From assembly GCA_020072585.1 (NCBI GenBank), contig JAIQGL010000006.1, forward strand, positions 165,808 to 211,233: DNA of 45,426 nt. The letters run 5' to 3'. The stretch is from Terriglobia bacterium (GTDB taxonomy: Bacteria > Acidobacteriota > Terriglobia > Terriglobales > Acidobacteriaceae). Both the position numbers and the translations under genes were made by a program. The notes below the pieces were generated by a model that was not told the DNA's origin, did no database searches, and saw nothing but the letters and a program-made list of their open reading frames with translations. Below, piece after piece: positions 1 to 8,923 of this stretch; position 1 is the first letter of the stretch, and the number at the start of each line of letters is the position of its first letter.

Positions 1-424
1 GGTAGGGATCCACTCTGATCCAGCGTGTAAGCTCCACATCCGGCGTAACAGTAACGGCAGTGGTAAACGCTCCATCGTCATACTTGGTGATTTCTAAAGC
101 GGTGGCCTCGCCTTCCGCGTTCCGGCCCGGCCTGATTGGAGTGAGCCGGATCCCCTTGGGCGCTTTAGGATTTTCCAGCTTGTACCGGGACTTTTCACCG
201 GCCTGCCACTCCGGACCCGCGCCGGAGCTATTACGCTCAAGCACGGTAGCAATGCCGTTGGGCGCGAAACGCAGCAGCGTTGGATTGGAGTGTCCGCCCG
301 TGGTCGATTGCCATGTCCCCACAATATTGAAATCGCAACTCTTCTGCTCTTCCTGGGCAGCAGCAATCGGGCATGCGCTCAGGAATAGAAGGACGAATGA
401 AATCGCAAAAACAAACTGTTTCAC
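1..424 (-). CDS. Partial secreted protein or lipoprotein of unknown function (3' end outside window)
   Basis: The minus-strand frame is open from a GTG at 424 to the left edge, giving 141 codons with no stop. A purine-rich AGGGGG lies about 5 nt upstream of this GTG and supports it. The N-terminus is a signal peptide: a hydrophobic stretch ending in L-S-A-C at residues 15-18, which fits a lipoprotein box; a signal peptidase I cut after the following A-A-A is the alternative. The mature part begins with I-V-G-T-W-Q-S-T, reminiscent of small secreted beta proteins that start with a G-x-W strand, but I do not recognise the family. It lies downstream of the Sco gene on the same strand, separated from it by a hairpin terminator. 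Confidence 0.65.
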   Translation of the reverse strand, partial: MKQFVFAISFVLLFLSACPIAAAQEEQKSCDFNIVGTWQSTTGGHSNPTLLRFAPNGIATVLERNSSGAGPEWQAGEKSRYKLENPKAPKGIRLTPIRPGRNAEGEATALEITKYDDGAFTTAVTVTPDVELTRWIRVDPY

Positions 425-467
425 AAAGACCCCCTGTGGAATTCAGGCTTGGCTGTCTTGCTTGAGA

Positions 468-498
468 AATACGAGCTGCCTTTACGGCAGCTCGTATT
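468..498 (-). terminator. Rho-independent-type terminator after the Sco gene
   Basis: A perfect 13-bp stem (468-480 with 486-498) closes a 5-nt loop, starting 9 nt past the Sco stop codon. On the minus strand it is followed by TTTCTC, a weak U-tract. It separates the oxidase/Sco operon from the gene at the left edge. Confidence 0.75.
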
Positions 499-506
499 CA
501 CTTCCG

Positions 507-1160
507 CTACCCGCGCCATGCTCCGCGGGCTTTGGCCTCTTTGGTCTCAAGATCAAGACGCGCTTGCTTTGCAAAATTCTCGCGCAGCCTGACCGCGTAT
601 GGTTTCGTTGCCTCAACCCAGGAGACGCATTCCACAATCTGCCGTGGTGTGGCGTGCGTGGGACACATCGTCCAGTGGTTGAGCGTGTCATTGATGATGC
701 GCACCATGCCGGTATGCTGGTCAGGATCGAAATCCAGCATGGGGTGGTCCCAGCGCAGCAGCTTGAAGCGAAGAGTGGTGAGATCGTACTCATTACCGGT
801 CAGGAAGAGCCAACCCGGCTTTGCTCCGTGTGACCGGGCATAGCTGCGCAAAACCGCGGGATCGTCTTCTTCCGGCTTGAGCGTGATCGAATACATGAAG
901 ACGTCGCGGCCTATGCGGTCTCCCAGAATCTCCTGCGCCTTGGCCAGATTGCCGGTGGACCGCGGACAGGACTTTGTGCATCCGGTGTAGATAAAGTTGA
1001 TGAGCGTCAACTTACCCTTGATCAGGTCATCATAAAATCTGACCTCTTTATTTTCATGGGTGCGGAGCACGGCGTTGGTGTAAAACTCCGGCCCCATGGA
1101 TGCTGCCGGCCGCGACTTGTCAGTCACATGGCAGGTCAGGAGATCTCGTCTGTTCATCAT
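507..1160 (-). CDS. SCO1/SenC-family copper chaperone / thiol-disulfide protein
   Basis: This 217-aa thioredoxin-fold protein carries the Sco copper motif C-T-K-S-C-P (C61, C65) and a histidine, H149, in D-P-D-Q-H, at the place of the third copper ligand. Sco proteins deliver copper to cuproenzymes or reduce their copper-site cysteines outside the cytoplasm. The start is one of two adjacent ATGs; the first overlaps the oxidase stop codon by 4 bp (ATGA), and AAAGGAG lies 8 nt upstream, so translation is coupled to the multicopper oxidase. The N-terminus has R-R but no clear hydrophobic signal segment, so its export route is unclear; a shortened Tat signal is possible. The context suggests it matures the neighbouring oxidase rather than cytochrome oxidase. 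Confidence 0.85.
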   Translation of the reverse strand: MMNRRDLLTCHVTDKSRPAASMGPEFYTNAVLRTHENKEVRFYDDLIKGKLTLINFIYTGCTKSCPRSTGNLAKAQEILGDRIGRDVFMYSITLKPEEDDPAVLRSYARSHGAKPGWLFLTGNEYDLTTLRFKLLRWDHPMLDFDPDQHTGMVRIINDTLNHWTMCPTHATPRQIVECVSWVEATKPYAVRLRENFAKQARLDLETKEAKARGAWRG

Positions 1161-3073
1161 GCCAGGACTCCTTTCTTGTTAAAGAGGTTGGAGAGGATGG
1201 GCGGATCCGGATTCGGCTGCGCCGAGGGGTTCGGATTGCCGAGTGAATCCACCGGCGATGTAACCAGAGACGTGGCAGTACCAACATCCCAGCGCACAAG
1301 CATGAAGTTGTCTTCATGCCCCAGGTTGTGGCAGTGAATCATGTATTTGCCGAACCAGTCGCGGAAGCGCAGGAAAATATGTACTTCCTCGCCCGGGCGA
1401 AGAGGATACACGTCCCTTCTGCCGCTTTCTTCCGGCGGAGGCGGCGCACCGTTACGCGAGAGAATTCTTCCTTCCTCCAGGTGAATATGCACGGGATGGA
1501 CCCACCCGGAAGCTGGCAGTCTGTTGCGAATGATCCAGGTTTCCGCTGTGCCTTGTTTTACGGTTGCATCGGCACGGTCGGCATCAAAGATCAGGCCATT
1601 GACCTTGAACTGGCCGCCGATCAGATCGAAGTTCCATATCCTGGTTGTTACCACTTCATTCAGATTGAGGTCAGGATACTGGCAGAGTGTGTCTGGAACC
1701 TGGCTGTTGTCCGGGAACAACGGGTCCCCGATTACGTCAAAGCGCATCATCGCCAGCCTGACATCCACATTTGGATCAGGCAACGGTTCCGGAGCGTTGT
1801 TGACGAACTGCGCTTGATTGTTCATGAGGTAAAGCGCATCGCCAATGTTGTTGCCGGAAAAGTCGATGATCACGTCATAGCGAGAGGAGACATGCAGTTC
1901 CAGGCTGGTCTTCTGGATCGGGTGCTCCAGCAGATTGCCGTCGGTAGCAATGAGCGTGAAGGGCCGCCCGTCACTCAATGAGAAAGTGTAGATGCGCGCC
2001 GGGCCGGTGTTTTGCAGACGGAAACGGTATTTGCGGCGTCTCACCTGGAAAAACGGTTGAATGGCGCCGTTCACGATGAATTTATCTCCAGCTGCAACCG
2101 CGTCTGGCGCCGTGGCGAACATCTGTCCATCCGCACAGAAGAGTTTGTCCGTGAATACCAACGGGATGTCATGCACGCCATAGGGCCCCGGCAGGCGCAG
2201 GGCGGTTGGACGCGGGTCGTTTTCTATACCCGTATCCACGTTGTCGTAGATCAGGTACATGCCATTGAGTCCTCTGAAATTATTGGTAGCGGTAAAGCTG
2301 TGGCGGTGATCGTGATACCAGAAAGTGCGCATCGCTTCCCGAATATCGCCGCGGTCATCCTGGTCGTGGTCGCCGCCTCCGGCAAACGCATCATAGCCGG
2401 CATAAATATTCGGATAGTGGTGATCCTTGAAGAATCCCGGCCCCCAGAAATCGCCGGCAAACCCGTCACTTTCAGATGCGGTGTGTCCATTGTGCAGGTG
2501 CGTGGTATGGGTGTTGCTTCCGTAGCCGGTGTGGTCAACGGGCAGTTCGTTATGGAAACGGACCAGGACCGGAACGCGGTATAAATTCAGAAATGTTGGC
2601 CCCGGTATCTGGCCGTTATAGCCCCAGACATAGGTTGGAGACATGTCAGGGTGATAGGTATGGAGGGCCGGCTTCAGATGCACGTCATACTTAACGACGG
2701 GAAGGAATTCCTCCCAGCGTTGATGGTCGGCGCGTGGAGCCTCGCCGCCGGCGATGTTGGCGGCCTTGGTCGGGGCCGGATTCATGAACAGGGTTGGTAT
2801 CGCCGGTTGCGGTATGGGCAGTGCCTGAACAAATGGCGTAGTCGCAGGACTATGCGTCGGCCGGGTTGCGCATACGGTTGGCTCCGGCGGCACCGGATCG
2901 TCAAACATTGCCGGAACTGCAAGACTCTTTTTTGAGGTCAGCATGGTTACTACGCCGGCCGCCGCTCCCATTTTGAGCGCCGTCCGTCTGGTTAGCCCGC
3001 CGCTGTTTGTGGACTCAATGTCCTTCTGCCTGCGCGTTTTGGATTTTGCTGCAGGTTCACGCCGCATCTTCAT
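1157..3073 (-). CDS. Tat-exported multicopper oxidase (CotA/bilirubin-oxidase type)
   Basis: This 638-aa protein has all four copper-binding histidine motifs: T-H-L-H-N-G-H (residues 191-197), W-Y-H-D-H (252-256), H-P-V-H-I-H before the C-terminus, and H-C-H-N-L-G-H-E-D-N-F-M (580-591), which supplies the type 1 ligands C581, H586 and M591. A twin-arginine signal (T-R-R-T-A-L-K-M-G, about residues 28-36) precedes a hydrophobic stretch, so folded enzyme should leave through Tat. The ATG at 3073 is chosen because AAAGGAG sits 6 nt upstream; a longer frame to 3283 has no such site. The family oxidises phenols, bilirubin or metal ions with four-electron reduction of O2; the substrate here is unknown. 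It is transcribed with the Sco gene and lies downstream of an AraC-type regulator. Confidence 0.93.
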   Translation of the reverse strand: MKMRREPAAKSKTRRQKDIESTNSGGLTRRTALKMGAAAGVVTMLTSKKSLAVPAMFDDPVPPEPTVCATRPTHSPATTPFVQALPIPQPAIPTLFMNPAPTKAANIAGGEAPRADHQRWEEFLPVVKYDVHLKPALHTYHPDMSPTYVWGYNGQIPGPTFLNLYRVPVLVRFHNELPVDHTGYGSNTHTTHLHNGHTASESDGFAGDFWGPGFFKDHHYPNIYAGYDAFAGGGDHDQDDRGDIREAMRTFWYHDHRHSFTATNNFRGLNGMYLIYDNVDTGIENDPRPTALRLPGPYGVHDIPLVFTDKLFCADGQMFATAPDAVAAGDKFIVNGAIQPFFQVRRRKYRFRLQNTGPARIYTFSLSDGRPFTLIATDGNLLEHPIQKTSLELHVSSRYDVIIDFSGNNIGDALYLMNNQAQFVNNAPEPLPDPNVDVRLAMMRFDVIGDPLFPDNSQVPDTLCQYPDLNLNEVVTTRIWNFDLIGGQFKVNGLIFDADRADATVKQGTAETWIIRNRLPASGWVHPVHIHLEEGRILSRNGAPPPPEESGRRDVYPLRPGEEVHIFLRFRDWFGKYMIHCHNLGHEDNFMLVRWDVGTATSLVTSPVDSLGNPNPSAQPNPDPPILSNLFNKKGVLA

Positions 3074-3360
3074 AGAACTCCTTTCGGAAAGCGAGCAATC
3101 CAGGGGTTCGCGAAGGTGGAGTGTGTATCGTGAGTGCAGCAGGCACACATCTCCCTCGGCTTTTTGACTCCAGGATGCTCTCTGGTTAACTAAGCAAATG
3201 ATGCATTGACGGTCGGTCCTGGAGCCTGAATGGCGCCAGCCCGAAATTTGGTTTGCCCTGCCTCGCAAGGGTATCGGGCGCACCAGCGTGAATCAACATA
3301 CTCCTGAATGTTTGCCGCGAAATAGCAAACACTTAGCGGAATGCGATTTTACTTAGCCGT
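3074..3360 (-). promoter_or_regulatory. Upstream region of the oxidase operon with paired repeat motifs
   Basis: Between the AraC gene and the oxidase lie an inverted repeat GTTTGC-N9-GCAAAC (3310-3330) and two direct copies of ACTTAGCSG (3331 and 3351), exactly 20 bp apart, about two helical turns. Spaced direct repeats of this sort are typical AraC-family sites. I see no confident -35/-10 pair. That the adjacent regulator binds here is inference. Confidence 0.4.
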
Positions 3361-3798
3361 TTATGCCTCCTGTGGCCGCCGGTAGTCTTTCGGCGACTGG
3401 TGAAAGCGCCGCTGAAACGCGCGGACAAAACTGGAATGGTGGCGATAGCCGGCAAGGTAGGCAATCTCCTTGATCTCCATGTCAGTGGTGGAGAGCAGCT
3501 GGGCCGCATTGCGCAGCCTGTTCTCAGCCAGCAGACCGCTGATGTGAACACCTGTCTCTTGCTTGAACAACCGCTGAAGATGCGCGGGGCTCAGACGTAC
3601 CTCGCGCGCCAGTTCACTCACTGACTGGGGTGGGCCCGCTTCAATCTTCTCCAGGACTTTTCGCAGCCGCCTTTCACGAACCATTGGGATCAACAAAACC
3701 GGGCTCATGGCCGGACACTTTATGAGGTCGTCTTGAGCCGATGCGGTTTTTTCCACACCGGCCCCTTCCAGCCGGGCTCGGCCGTTTGATGCAGGCAT
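3361..3798 (-). CDS. AraC-family transcriptional regulator (DNA-binding domain only)
   Basis: This 145-aa protein is mostly an AraC-type double helix-turn-helix: S-V-S-E-L-A-R-E-V-R-L-S-P-A-H-L-Q-R-L-F-K for the first and the family signature I-A-Y-L-A-G-Y-R-H-H-S-S-F-V-R-A-F for the second, ending in S-P-K-D-Y-R-R. About 45 N-terminal residues show no recognisable effector domain, so it is shorter than the usual ~280-aa members. The start at 3798 has GGAG 6 nt upstream; an upstream in-frame ATG at 3837 lacks a site. It is on the same strand as, and upstream of, the multicopper oxidase operon, with repeats in the gap, so control of that operon is the simplest guess. Confidence 0.88.
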   Translation of the reverse strand: MPASNGRARLEGAGVEKTASAQDDLIKCPAMSPVLLIPMVRERRLRKVLEKIEAGPPQSVSELAREVRLSPAHLQRLFKQETGVHISGLLAENRLRNAAQLLSTTDMEIKEIAYLAGYRHHSSFVRAFQRRFHQSPKDYRRPQEA

Positions 3799-4273
3799 CT
3801 CGTTCTCCTCGTATGTGAATTGCTTCTGTATACGCACAAGATTGCTACTGCTAGCCGCGCTTCTAGCTGTGGGGGCACTTGATGTGGTCCTGGTTTGTCT
3901 GAAAAACGCTCCAGGCTACCTGATAAGAAAGGATCCCGCCGGGCCGATGAACGAGGAACAGCGCACTGATTTCTTTCCAGCTCCCGGATAGCTGAAGAGA
4001 AGTCGTGCCATAGTCCCACAATGGACTGTAAAGGAAGGTTAATTTATGGAGTTTTCTGAAAGCAGAAATTCTGCTCAGACATTTAGTACTGCGCTTTATC
4101 GTAAGACGATCGCTGCACGTTGTATTTCTAAAAATGAGAGTTAACTGGGACGTCCAGCCTAATGAAATGAAAAACAGTCAAATCGGACCATCAGCGCAAC
4201 CAAGACGGTACTTTTCCGATTTCAGGAACATGCACTCCCCGGGCCAAATGTGCACGATTTTCACAGGGTCGGT
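3799..4273. other. Intergenic stretch without recognisable gene
   Basis: About 475 bp between the AraC gene and the downstream gene on the same strand. It is AT-richer around 4030-4200. I see no conserved coding frame, clear hairpin or repeat. The promoter of the AraC gene should lie in its left part. Confidence 0.5.
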
Positions 4274-4993
4274 CTAGCGTACAGTAAATGAGATTTCCGC
4301 TGGATAGCTGGATGCGACCTTCAGTGAACCTCTGCGGGAGATATCACGCGGAGCGGAGAGCCGCGCCAACTGCTGGCCAGTCTGGGCATCGACCAGGAAA
4401 AACATGAGCGTGGCATTGTGAGAGAGGCTGCTCCATAGGGGATCACCGCTGAAATCGGGGATTTCAACTGCAAACGTTCCGTCGTTTTCCACTTTCGCTT
4501 TGCCCACGGCAAAAGGCGAAATGGCTATTCCTGGGACACCAAAAAATTGCCCGGCCCAACCACACACATAAACAGCCGTCACCTGTAAGTCCTTGCCGGA
4601 GAACCTTGAAACATCGGCCCTGCCGCGCAACGCAGTGCTGGAGAGCTTCTGGCACTCGAAAGGCGCCTGCCGCGTACTGCTGGATAGATCGTCGGCTTTG
4701 ATGGTTGCAAACTGGCAGCCCGGCGCAAAAACAATGGCGCGGAAGCCCTTTGCCGATACACCTTCCACACCGGTTTTGACCACAATTTTTTCGTTGTCCG
4801 GCTTGGCCATGCTTGAAGAATGCTGCACCACCGGATCGCCATTCAGAAAATAGCGCACCTGCACGTCTTTCGGCGAGACCGGCGCTGCCACTGAGATGGT
4901 AAAGATGTCATCGCTTGAGCCGGTTTGGGCTGCAACACAAAGCGGAAGTGCCAGAAAGAGAGCGGTAATAAATTGGAGCGTACGCATGGTCAT
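4274..4993 (-). CDS. Secreted protein of unknown function
   Basis: This 239-aa protein opens with a classical signal peptide (hydrophobic core F-I-T-A-L-F-L-A-L-P-L, cleavage after C-V-A-A-Q or A-A-Q-T). The mature part has several beta-rich segments and two cysteines that could pair, G-C-Q-F-A-T and F-E-C-Q-K. The start at 4993 is supported by GAGG 5 nt upstream; a second ATG two codons later is also possible. I do not recognise a family. It follows the B3/B4-domain gene on the same strand with a ~98-bp gap, so it may be its own transcription unit. Confidence 0.7.
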   Translation of the reverse strand: MTMRTLQFITALFLALPLCVAAQTGSSDDIFTISVAAPVSPKDVQVRYFLNGDPVVQHSSSMAKPDNEKIVVKTGVEGVSAKGFRAIVFAPGCQFATIKADDLSSSTRQAPFECQKLSSTALRGRADVSRFSGKDLQVTAVYVCGWAGQFFGVPGIAISPFAVGKAKVENDGTFAVEIPDFSGDPLWSSLSHNATLMFFLVDAQTGQQLARLSAPRDISRRGSLKVASSYPAEISFTVR

Positions 4994-5091
4994 TCTTACC
5001 TCTTTACTTGGCCATTATCGCGCAAAGAGGCGCCGCAATTCGAAATTTTTATACTTAGCAACTTCAACAGGTCCTCATTCGACAGCTCAAA

Positions 5092-5754
5092 TCAGATCAC
5101 CACTGAGGATTCAATTCCCTGCCCTTCCCCGTATTTGCTGAGCAGATCACTCGCGCGGGCCATCCAGCGCTCAAGCCCCTCCCGCCCTGCGAATGAGAAC
5201 ACCACCATAAGGATTTTCCGCGTTTCCTGGCGGACCATGGCCCGCTCGGAGTCGCTGGTAGGGCTGCCAAAAGGACCTTGCACGTCGGCGAATACCGGGA
5301 GGTTTTCAATGTTGATCTCGTCTTTTCCGATCCCCTTGTAAGTTTCGCCGACCGCGCCGATGCGAAGCTCAATCGGCGGCGTGACTTTCTCCAGATCGTA
5401 TGAACCAAGCGGGCTGAATGATTCCAAAGATACAAGATTGTTGATGTCCACAATATTGTTGATCCGGTAAAGCTCTTTGCCGGTGAGTACGCGCCGCAAC
5501 AGCGCCTCTGCGGAACCGCGATAGCGCGAAGGATCTTTACCAAGAGTCTTGTAAGCGCTGCGCATGGCGGCGATTTGTGGAATCGAGTTGATCTGATCGG
5601 GCTTGATGGTGGAAGTCAGATGGGCGAGGTGCTGGTTGATCTCGTTCCAAAGGGCTTCGTTGTGCTTTGTGACGACAACATTGGCCGAGATATAGCCCAG
5701 CGCAAGATCGGGAAGAACAGATTTCAGCGCTGGTTGAATGGAGAGATCGATCAT
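5092..5754 (-). CDS. Stand-alone B3/B4 tRNA-binding-domain protein
   Basis: This 220-aa protein resembles the B3/B4 domain of the phenylalanyl-tRNA synthetase beta chain. Supporting segments are the central Y-K-T-L-G-K-D-P-S-R-Y-R-G-S-A-E-A-L-L-R-R (about 68-88), then L-Y-R-I-N-N-I-V-D-I-N-N-L-V-S (about 95-109), typical of this fold. Free-standing members are thought to clear misacylated tRNA or bind tRNA, but their role is poorly defined. No signal peptide, so cytoplasmic. No strong ribosome-binding site is visible before the ATG at 5754. It lies 102 bp downstream of nuoB on the same strand. Confidence 0.8.
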   Translation of the reverse strand: MIDLSIQPALKSVLPDLALGYISANVVVTKHNEALWNEINQHLAHLTSTIKPDQINSIPQIAAMRSAYKTLGKDPSRYRGSAEALLRRVLTGKELYRINNIVDINNLVSLESFSPLGSYDLEKVTPPIELRIGAVGETYKGIGKDEINIENLPVFADVQGPFGSPTSDSERAMVRQETRKILMVVFSFAGREGLERWMARASDLLSKYGEGQGIESSVVI

Positions 5755-5799
5755 CGCACAAAGCAGCTTATGTCTGGTTACAACACACCATAGGTATGC

Positions 5800-5856
5800 G
5801 GAATGAGCCTCAGCTTTGATGTGGCTATGGCTAAGTGCTGATGGCTGAGTGCCGAT
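5800..5856. repeat. Short imperfect repeat in the nuoB-B3/B4 gap
   Basis: The gap holds near-repeats of GGCTNAGTGC spaced about 13 bp apart (two copies near 5827-5853). I read it as a low-complexity intergenic repeat; no function is evident. Confidence 0.35.
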
Positions 5857-6453
5857 TTACGCCAAATTCAATGCCCGCTTGAACGTTCCACGCTCTTTCT
5901 GGATTTTTTCCTGCAGCAGCGTAATGGCATAGATCAGCTGCTCAGGACGCGGCGGGCAGCCGGGAACATAGATATCGACGGGGATGACCTGGTTCACGCC
6001 CTGGACCAGCGCATAATTGTTGAACACGCCGCCGGAGGTCGCGCACGCTCCCATGGAGATTACCCATTTGGGCTCGGGCATCTGCTCCCATAGCTGGCGG
6101 ATTACCGGCGCCATCTTTTGTGAGACGCGTCCGGCAATAATCATCAGATCAGACTGGCGTGGCGAAGGACGAAACACCTCGGCGCCGAAGCGCGCGACAT
6201 CGAAACGCGAAGCGCCCATGGCCATCATCTCAATGGCACAGCAGGCCAGGCCGAACGTCATGGGCCAGATGGAGCTCTTGCGCATCCAGTTGACCACGTT
6301 ATCGAGCGACGTAAGAATCACGCCCTGCGGCTGCTCATTGCCGAACAGCACATTTTTCAGATGCTGGGCATCGTCGGGATTGCCGGCCGTATTCTCATAG
6401 CGCTTGGTCAGCAGTTCGCGCTCGACATCGGGATTTACCAGGTGATCGCTCAT
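5857..6453 (-). CDS. nuoB: NADH-quinone oxidoreductase subunit B
   Basis: This 198-aa protein carries the four cysteines that hold cluster N2 of complex I: the adjacent pair C71-C72 in [11 protein letters not shown]137 in M-G-A-C-A-T-S-G-G and C166 in V-P-G-C-P-P-R-P. NuoB sits at the end of the hydrophilic arm and passes electrons to quinone. No other nuo gene is next to it: upstream is a divergent amidase, downstream a B3/B4-domain gene. Complex I genes normally form one long operon, so this is either a dispersed subunit or an extra copy. A TAAAAT box lies just before the start with weak AGAGAAG as the only ribosome-binding candidate. A ~40-residue N-terminal extension precedes the conserved core. 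Confidence 0.95.
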   Translation of the reverse strand: MSDHLVNPDVERELLTKRYENTAGNPDDAQHLKNVLFGNEQPQGVILTSLDNVVNWMRKSSIWPMTFGLACCAIEMMAMGASRFDVARFGAEVFRPSPRQSDLMIIAGRVSQKMAPVIRQLWEQMPEPKWVISMGACATSGGVFNNYALVQGVNQVIPVDIYVPGCPPRPEQLIYAITLLQEKIQKERGTFKRALNLA

Positions 6454-6558
6454 GACTTCTCTATTTTAAATGGATGCGCCCCCGGTTGGGAAGGACGGCC
6501 TTTTTTCAGGGCTACATGAACTTGCGAACCCAAAGTCGCGACCCCAGAGTCACTGCCG

Positions 6559-6571
6559 TATAATCGCCCGC
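6559..6571 (+). promoter_or_regulatory. -10 box directly before the amidase start (leaderless pattern)
   Basis: A perfect TATAAT at 6559-6564 lies 7 nt before the ATG at 6572, and no ribosome-binding site is present. Transcription would start at or next to the A of the start codon. A -35 element is not convincing. Confidence 0.5.
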
Positions 6572-8095
6572 ATGTCAGAGAAAGACGAGTCTGGTTGCTC
6601 CCGCAGAACGTTTGTTAAAAGCCTGTCCGCAACTGCGGTGACTTTAATGAGTGGTATTGGCAACGCGAGGCCCATGGAGAGCCACGCCGCAGGTATGGAG
6701 CCGGCATTAGATGCCACCTGGCTCAGCCTCAGCGAGGCTTCCCGTCTCGTTCGGGACAAGAAGATTTCTCCTGTTGACTTGACTCAAGGCTGTTTGAAGC
6801 GCATCGAACGACTCAACCCAAAGCTCAATGCATTTATAACCGTCACGGCTGAATCAGCTCTGGCGCAGGCGCGCGAAGCCGAAGCGGAAATCCAGCGCGG
6901 CCAATGGCGCGGACCGCTGCATGGTGTTCCCATAGCGCTCAAAGACCTGTTTGATACCGCCGGAGTCCGCACCACAGCAGCCAGTGGTCTATTCAAAGAC
7001 AGAATTCCCACGCAAGACGGCGAAATCGTCCGGCGGCTGAAAGGCGCAGGCGCCGTGCTACTGGGCAAGCTGAACATGCATGAGTTCGCTTACGGCGGCA
7101 GCTCGGTCATCAGCTATTTCGGCCCGGTGAGAAATCCGTGGTCGCTTGAGCACATGGCAGGAGGTTCATCTTCAGGCTCGGCCGTTGCCTTAGCTGCTGG
7201 GCTTTGCTATGGCTCGGTTGGCTCGGACACAGGCGGTTCCATTCGCCAGCCATCGGCGTATTGCGGGACCGTTGGATTGAAACCAACGTATGGACGCGTG
7301 AGCACCAGGGGCGTGATTCCTCTCTCCTGGCTCTATGATCATGTTGGGCCGATGACCCGCAGCGTGGCCGATGCGGCAGCCATGCTGCAAGTCCTGGCAG
7401 GCTACGATCCAGAAGATACCAACAGCGCGGATGCGCCTGTCCCTGACTATGCTGCGGCACTTCGTCAAGCTGGTTCCTTGCGCGTCGGCGTGCCTCGCGC
7501 CTATTTTTACGAGGGGCTGCACCCTGACGTTGAGAGCGCGATGAACGCCGCGCTTACAGTGATCGGGAAGCTGGCCTCAAGCGTGCGCGACATTGAAATG
7601 CCGGCCAGCAATGACACTACGATCTTGCGGGCAGAAGCCTACGCTTATCACGCTGAAAACGCCAAAAAGAGTCCGGAACTTTATCAGCCTGAGACGCTAA
7701 AAAGAATCCGCGCGGGCGAGGATGTGACCACGGCAACATACATTCAGGCCAGACGCCAGGTGGACCAATATCGGCGCGCCATCGGCAAAGTGTTTGAGAC
7801 GGTGGACCTCCTGATTACTCCCACTGCTCCGGTACCTCCGTTCACCATTTCCGAGCTTCTCGCTGACATGGACAATCTACGCACGAAAGAGATTCTGTCT
7901 TTGCGCAATACGCGGCCTTTCAATATTCTTGGGCTGCCTGCGATCTCCATTCCCTGTGGCTTCACGAAAACGGGACTGTCGATCGGCATGCAGATCAGCG
8001 GGGCGCCGTGGGCCGAAGCAAATGTTCTTAGACTGGCCCATGCCTACGAGCAGCAAACTGACTGGCACAGGAAGCATCCTGAAGTGGCAGCGTGA
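6572..8095 (+). CDS. Tat-exported amidase-signature hydrolase (GatA-like)
   Basis: This 507-aa protein has the amidase-signature Ser-cisSer-Lys triad: K124 in A-L-K-D-L-F, the serine-rich G-G-S-S-S-G-S (197-203) and the nucleophile S223 in D-T-G-G-S-I-R-Q-P-S. It resembles GatA, but the N-terminus carries a twin-arginine signal, S-R-R-T-F-V-K-S-L-S, with a short hydrophobic stretch, so it is probably an exported amidase rather than the Glu-tRNA amidotransferase subunit; no gatB or gatC is adjacent. The start at 6572 is preferred over an in-frame upstream ATG at 6470 because it places the Tat signal at the N-terminus and follows a perfect -10 box. The amide substrate is unknown. Confidence 0.9.
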   Translation: MSEKDESGCSRRTFVKSLSATAVTLMSGIGNARPMESHAAGMEPALDATWLSLSEASRLVRDKKISPVDLTQGCLKRIERLNPKLNAFITVTAESALAQAREAEAEIQRGQWRGPLHGVPIALKDLFDTAGVRTTAASGLFKDRIPTQDGEIVRRLKGAGAVLLGKLNMHEFAYGGSSVISYFGPVRNPWSLEHMAGGSSSGSAVALAAGLCYGSVGSDTGGSIRQPSAYCGTVGLKPTYGRVSTRGVIPLSWLYDHVGPMTRSVADAAAMLQVLAGYDPEDTNSADAPVPDYAAALRQAGSLRVGVPRAYFYEGLHPDVESAMNAALTVIGKLASSVRDIEMPASNDTTILRAEAYAYHAENAKKSPELYQPETLKRIRAGEDVTTATYIQARRQVDQYRRAIGKVFETVDLLITPTAPVPPFTISELLADMDNLRTKEILSLRNTRPFNILGLPAISIPCGFTKTGLSIGMQISGAPWAEANVLRLAHAYEQQTDWHRKHPEVAA

Positions 8096-8149
8096 CAATT
8101 TTTCGATTTTCAATTTCAAATTTTTAAATTTCAAACTTAAAATCTTTGC

Positions 8150-8911
8150 ATGGCCTCTCACGACTCCCGCATCCTTGACCAGTTCACCCGCCAGGCGGTT
8201 CCTTTTTCTCAGGCACAGGCCATTCGCGATGAAGAGGCGCTGAACCGCATTGTGCAATGGGCTGAGACTGGCCCGGATGACACAGTTTTGGATGTGGCCT
8301 GCGGCCCCGGTCTTCTGGTTTGTGCTTTTGCCCGTGTGGCCAGGCACGCCACCGGCGTTGACTTGACGCCGGCCATGCTGGAGCAGGCGCGCAGGCTCCA
8401 GCAGGAAAAAGGCCTCAACAACGTAACCTGGCAGCCCGGCAATGTTTATTCACTGCCCTTTCCGCAGTCACAGTTTTCCATTGTGAGTTCACGCTTCGCT
8501 TTCCATCATCTACAGGACCCGCTCGCCGCACTCACGGAAATGAAGCGCGCCTGCAAGCCGGGCGGCAGGATCGTGGTGGCGGACATGTCTCCTCTCCCAG
8601 GAAAAGCCACAGCGCTCAATGCCGCCGAACTGCTGCGCGACCCTTCCCACGTCCGCGCCTTGCCCGTCCATGAACTGCGGGAGCTGTTTGAGCAAGCCGG
8701 CCTCACCACGCCGCAAGTCACCAGCTATCGCATGGAAGGCGAGCTGGAAGAGTTGCTGGCCCGCTCCTTTCCTAATGAAGGTAACGCAGAGCGTCTCCGC
8801 AAGATCTTTGCCGATTCACTGGCGGACGATGCGCTTGATCTCAACACGCGCCGGGAGAATGGAAAAATCTATTACAGTTTTCCTGTGGCAGTGCTGGTAG
8901 GCAGAAAATAG
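8150..8911 (+). CDS. Class I SAM-dependent methyltransferase (UbiE-like)
   Basis: This 253-aa protein has the SAM-binding motif I V-L-D-V-A-C-G-P-G (46-54), an acidic residue ending the second strand (G-V-D-L-T-P), and the post-I segments of the Methyltransf_11/UbiE type (F-A-F-H-H-L-Q-D-P, G-G-R-I-V-V-A-D-M). Substrate unknown; a small cytoplasmic metabolite is the usual target. A TAAAAT box (8138-8143) lies exactly 6 nt before the ATG and there is no ribosome-binding site, suggesting a leaderless mRNA. The 54 bp between the amidase stop and this gene are extremely AT-rich. It converges with the permease gene, stop codons about 12 bp apart. Confidence 0.9.
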   Translation: MASHDSRILDQFTRQAVPFSQAQAIRDEEALNRIVQWAETGPDDTVLDVACGPGLLVCAFARVARHATGVDLTPAMLEQARRLQQEKGLNNVTWQPGNVYSLPFPQSQFSIVSSRFAFHHLQDPLAALTEMKRACKPGGRIVVADMSPLPGKATALNAAELLRDPSHVRALPVHELRELFEQAGLTTPQVTSYRMEGELEELLARSFPNEGNAERLRKIFADSLADDALDLNTRRENGKIYYSFPVAVLVGRK

Positions 8912-8923
8912 CGCAACACAAGA

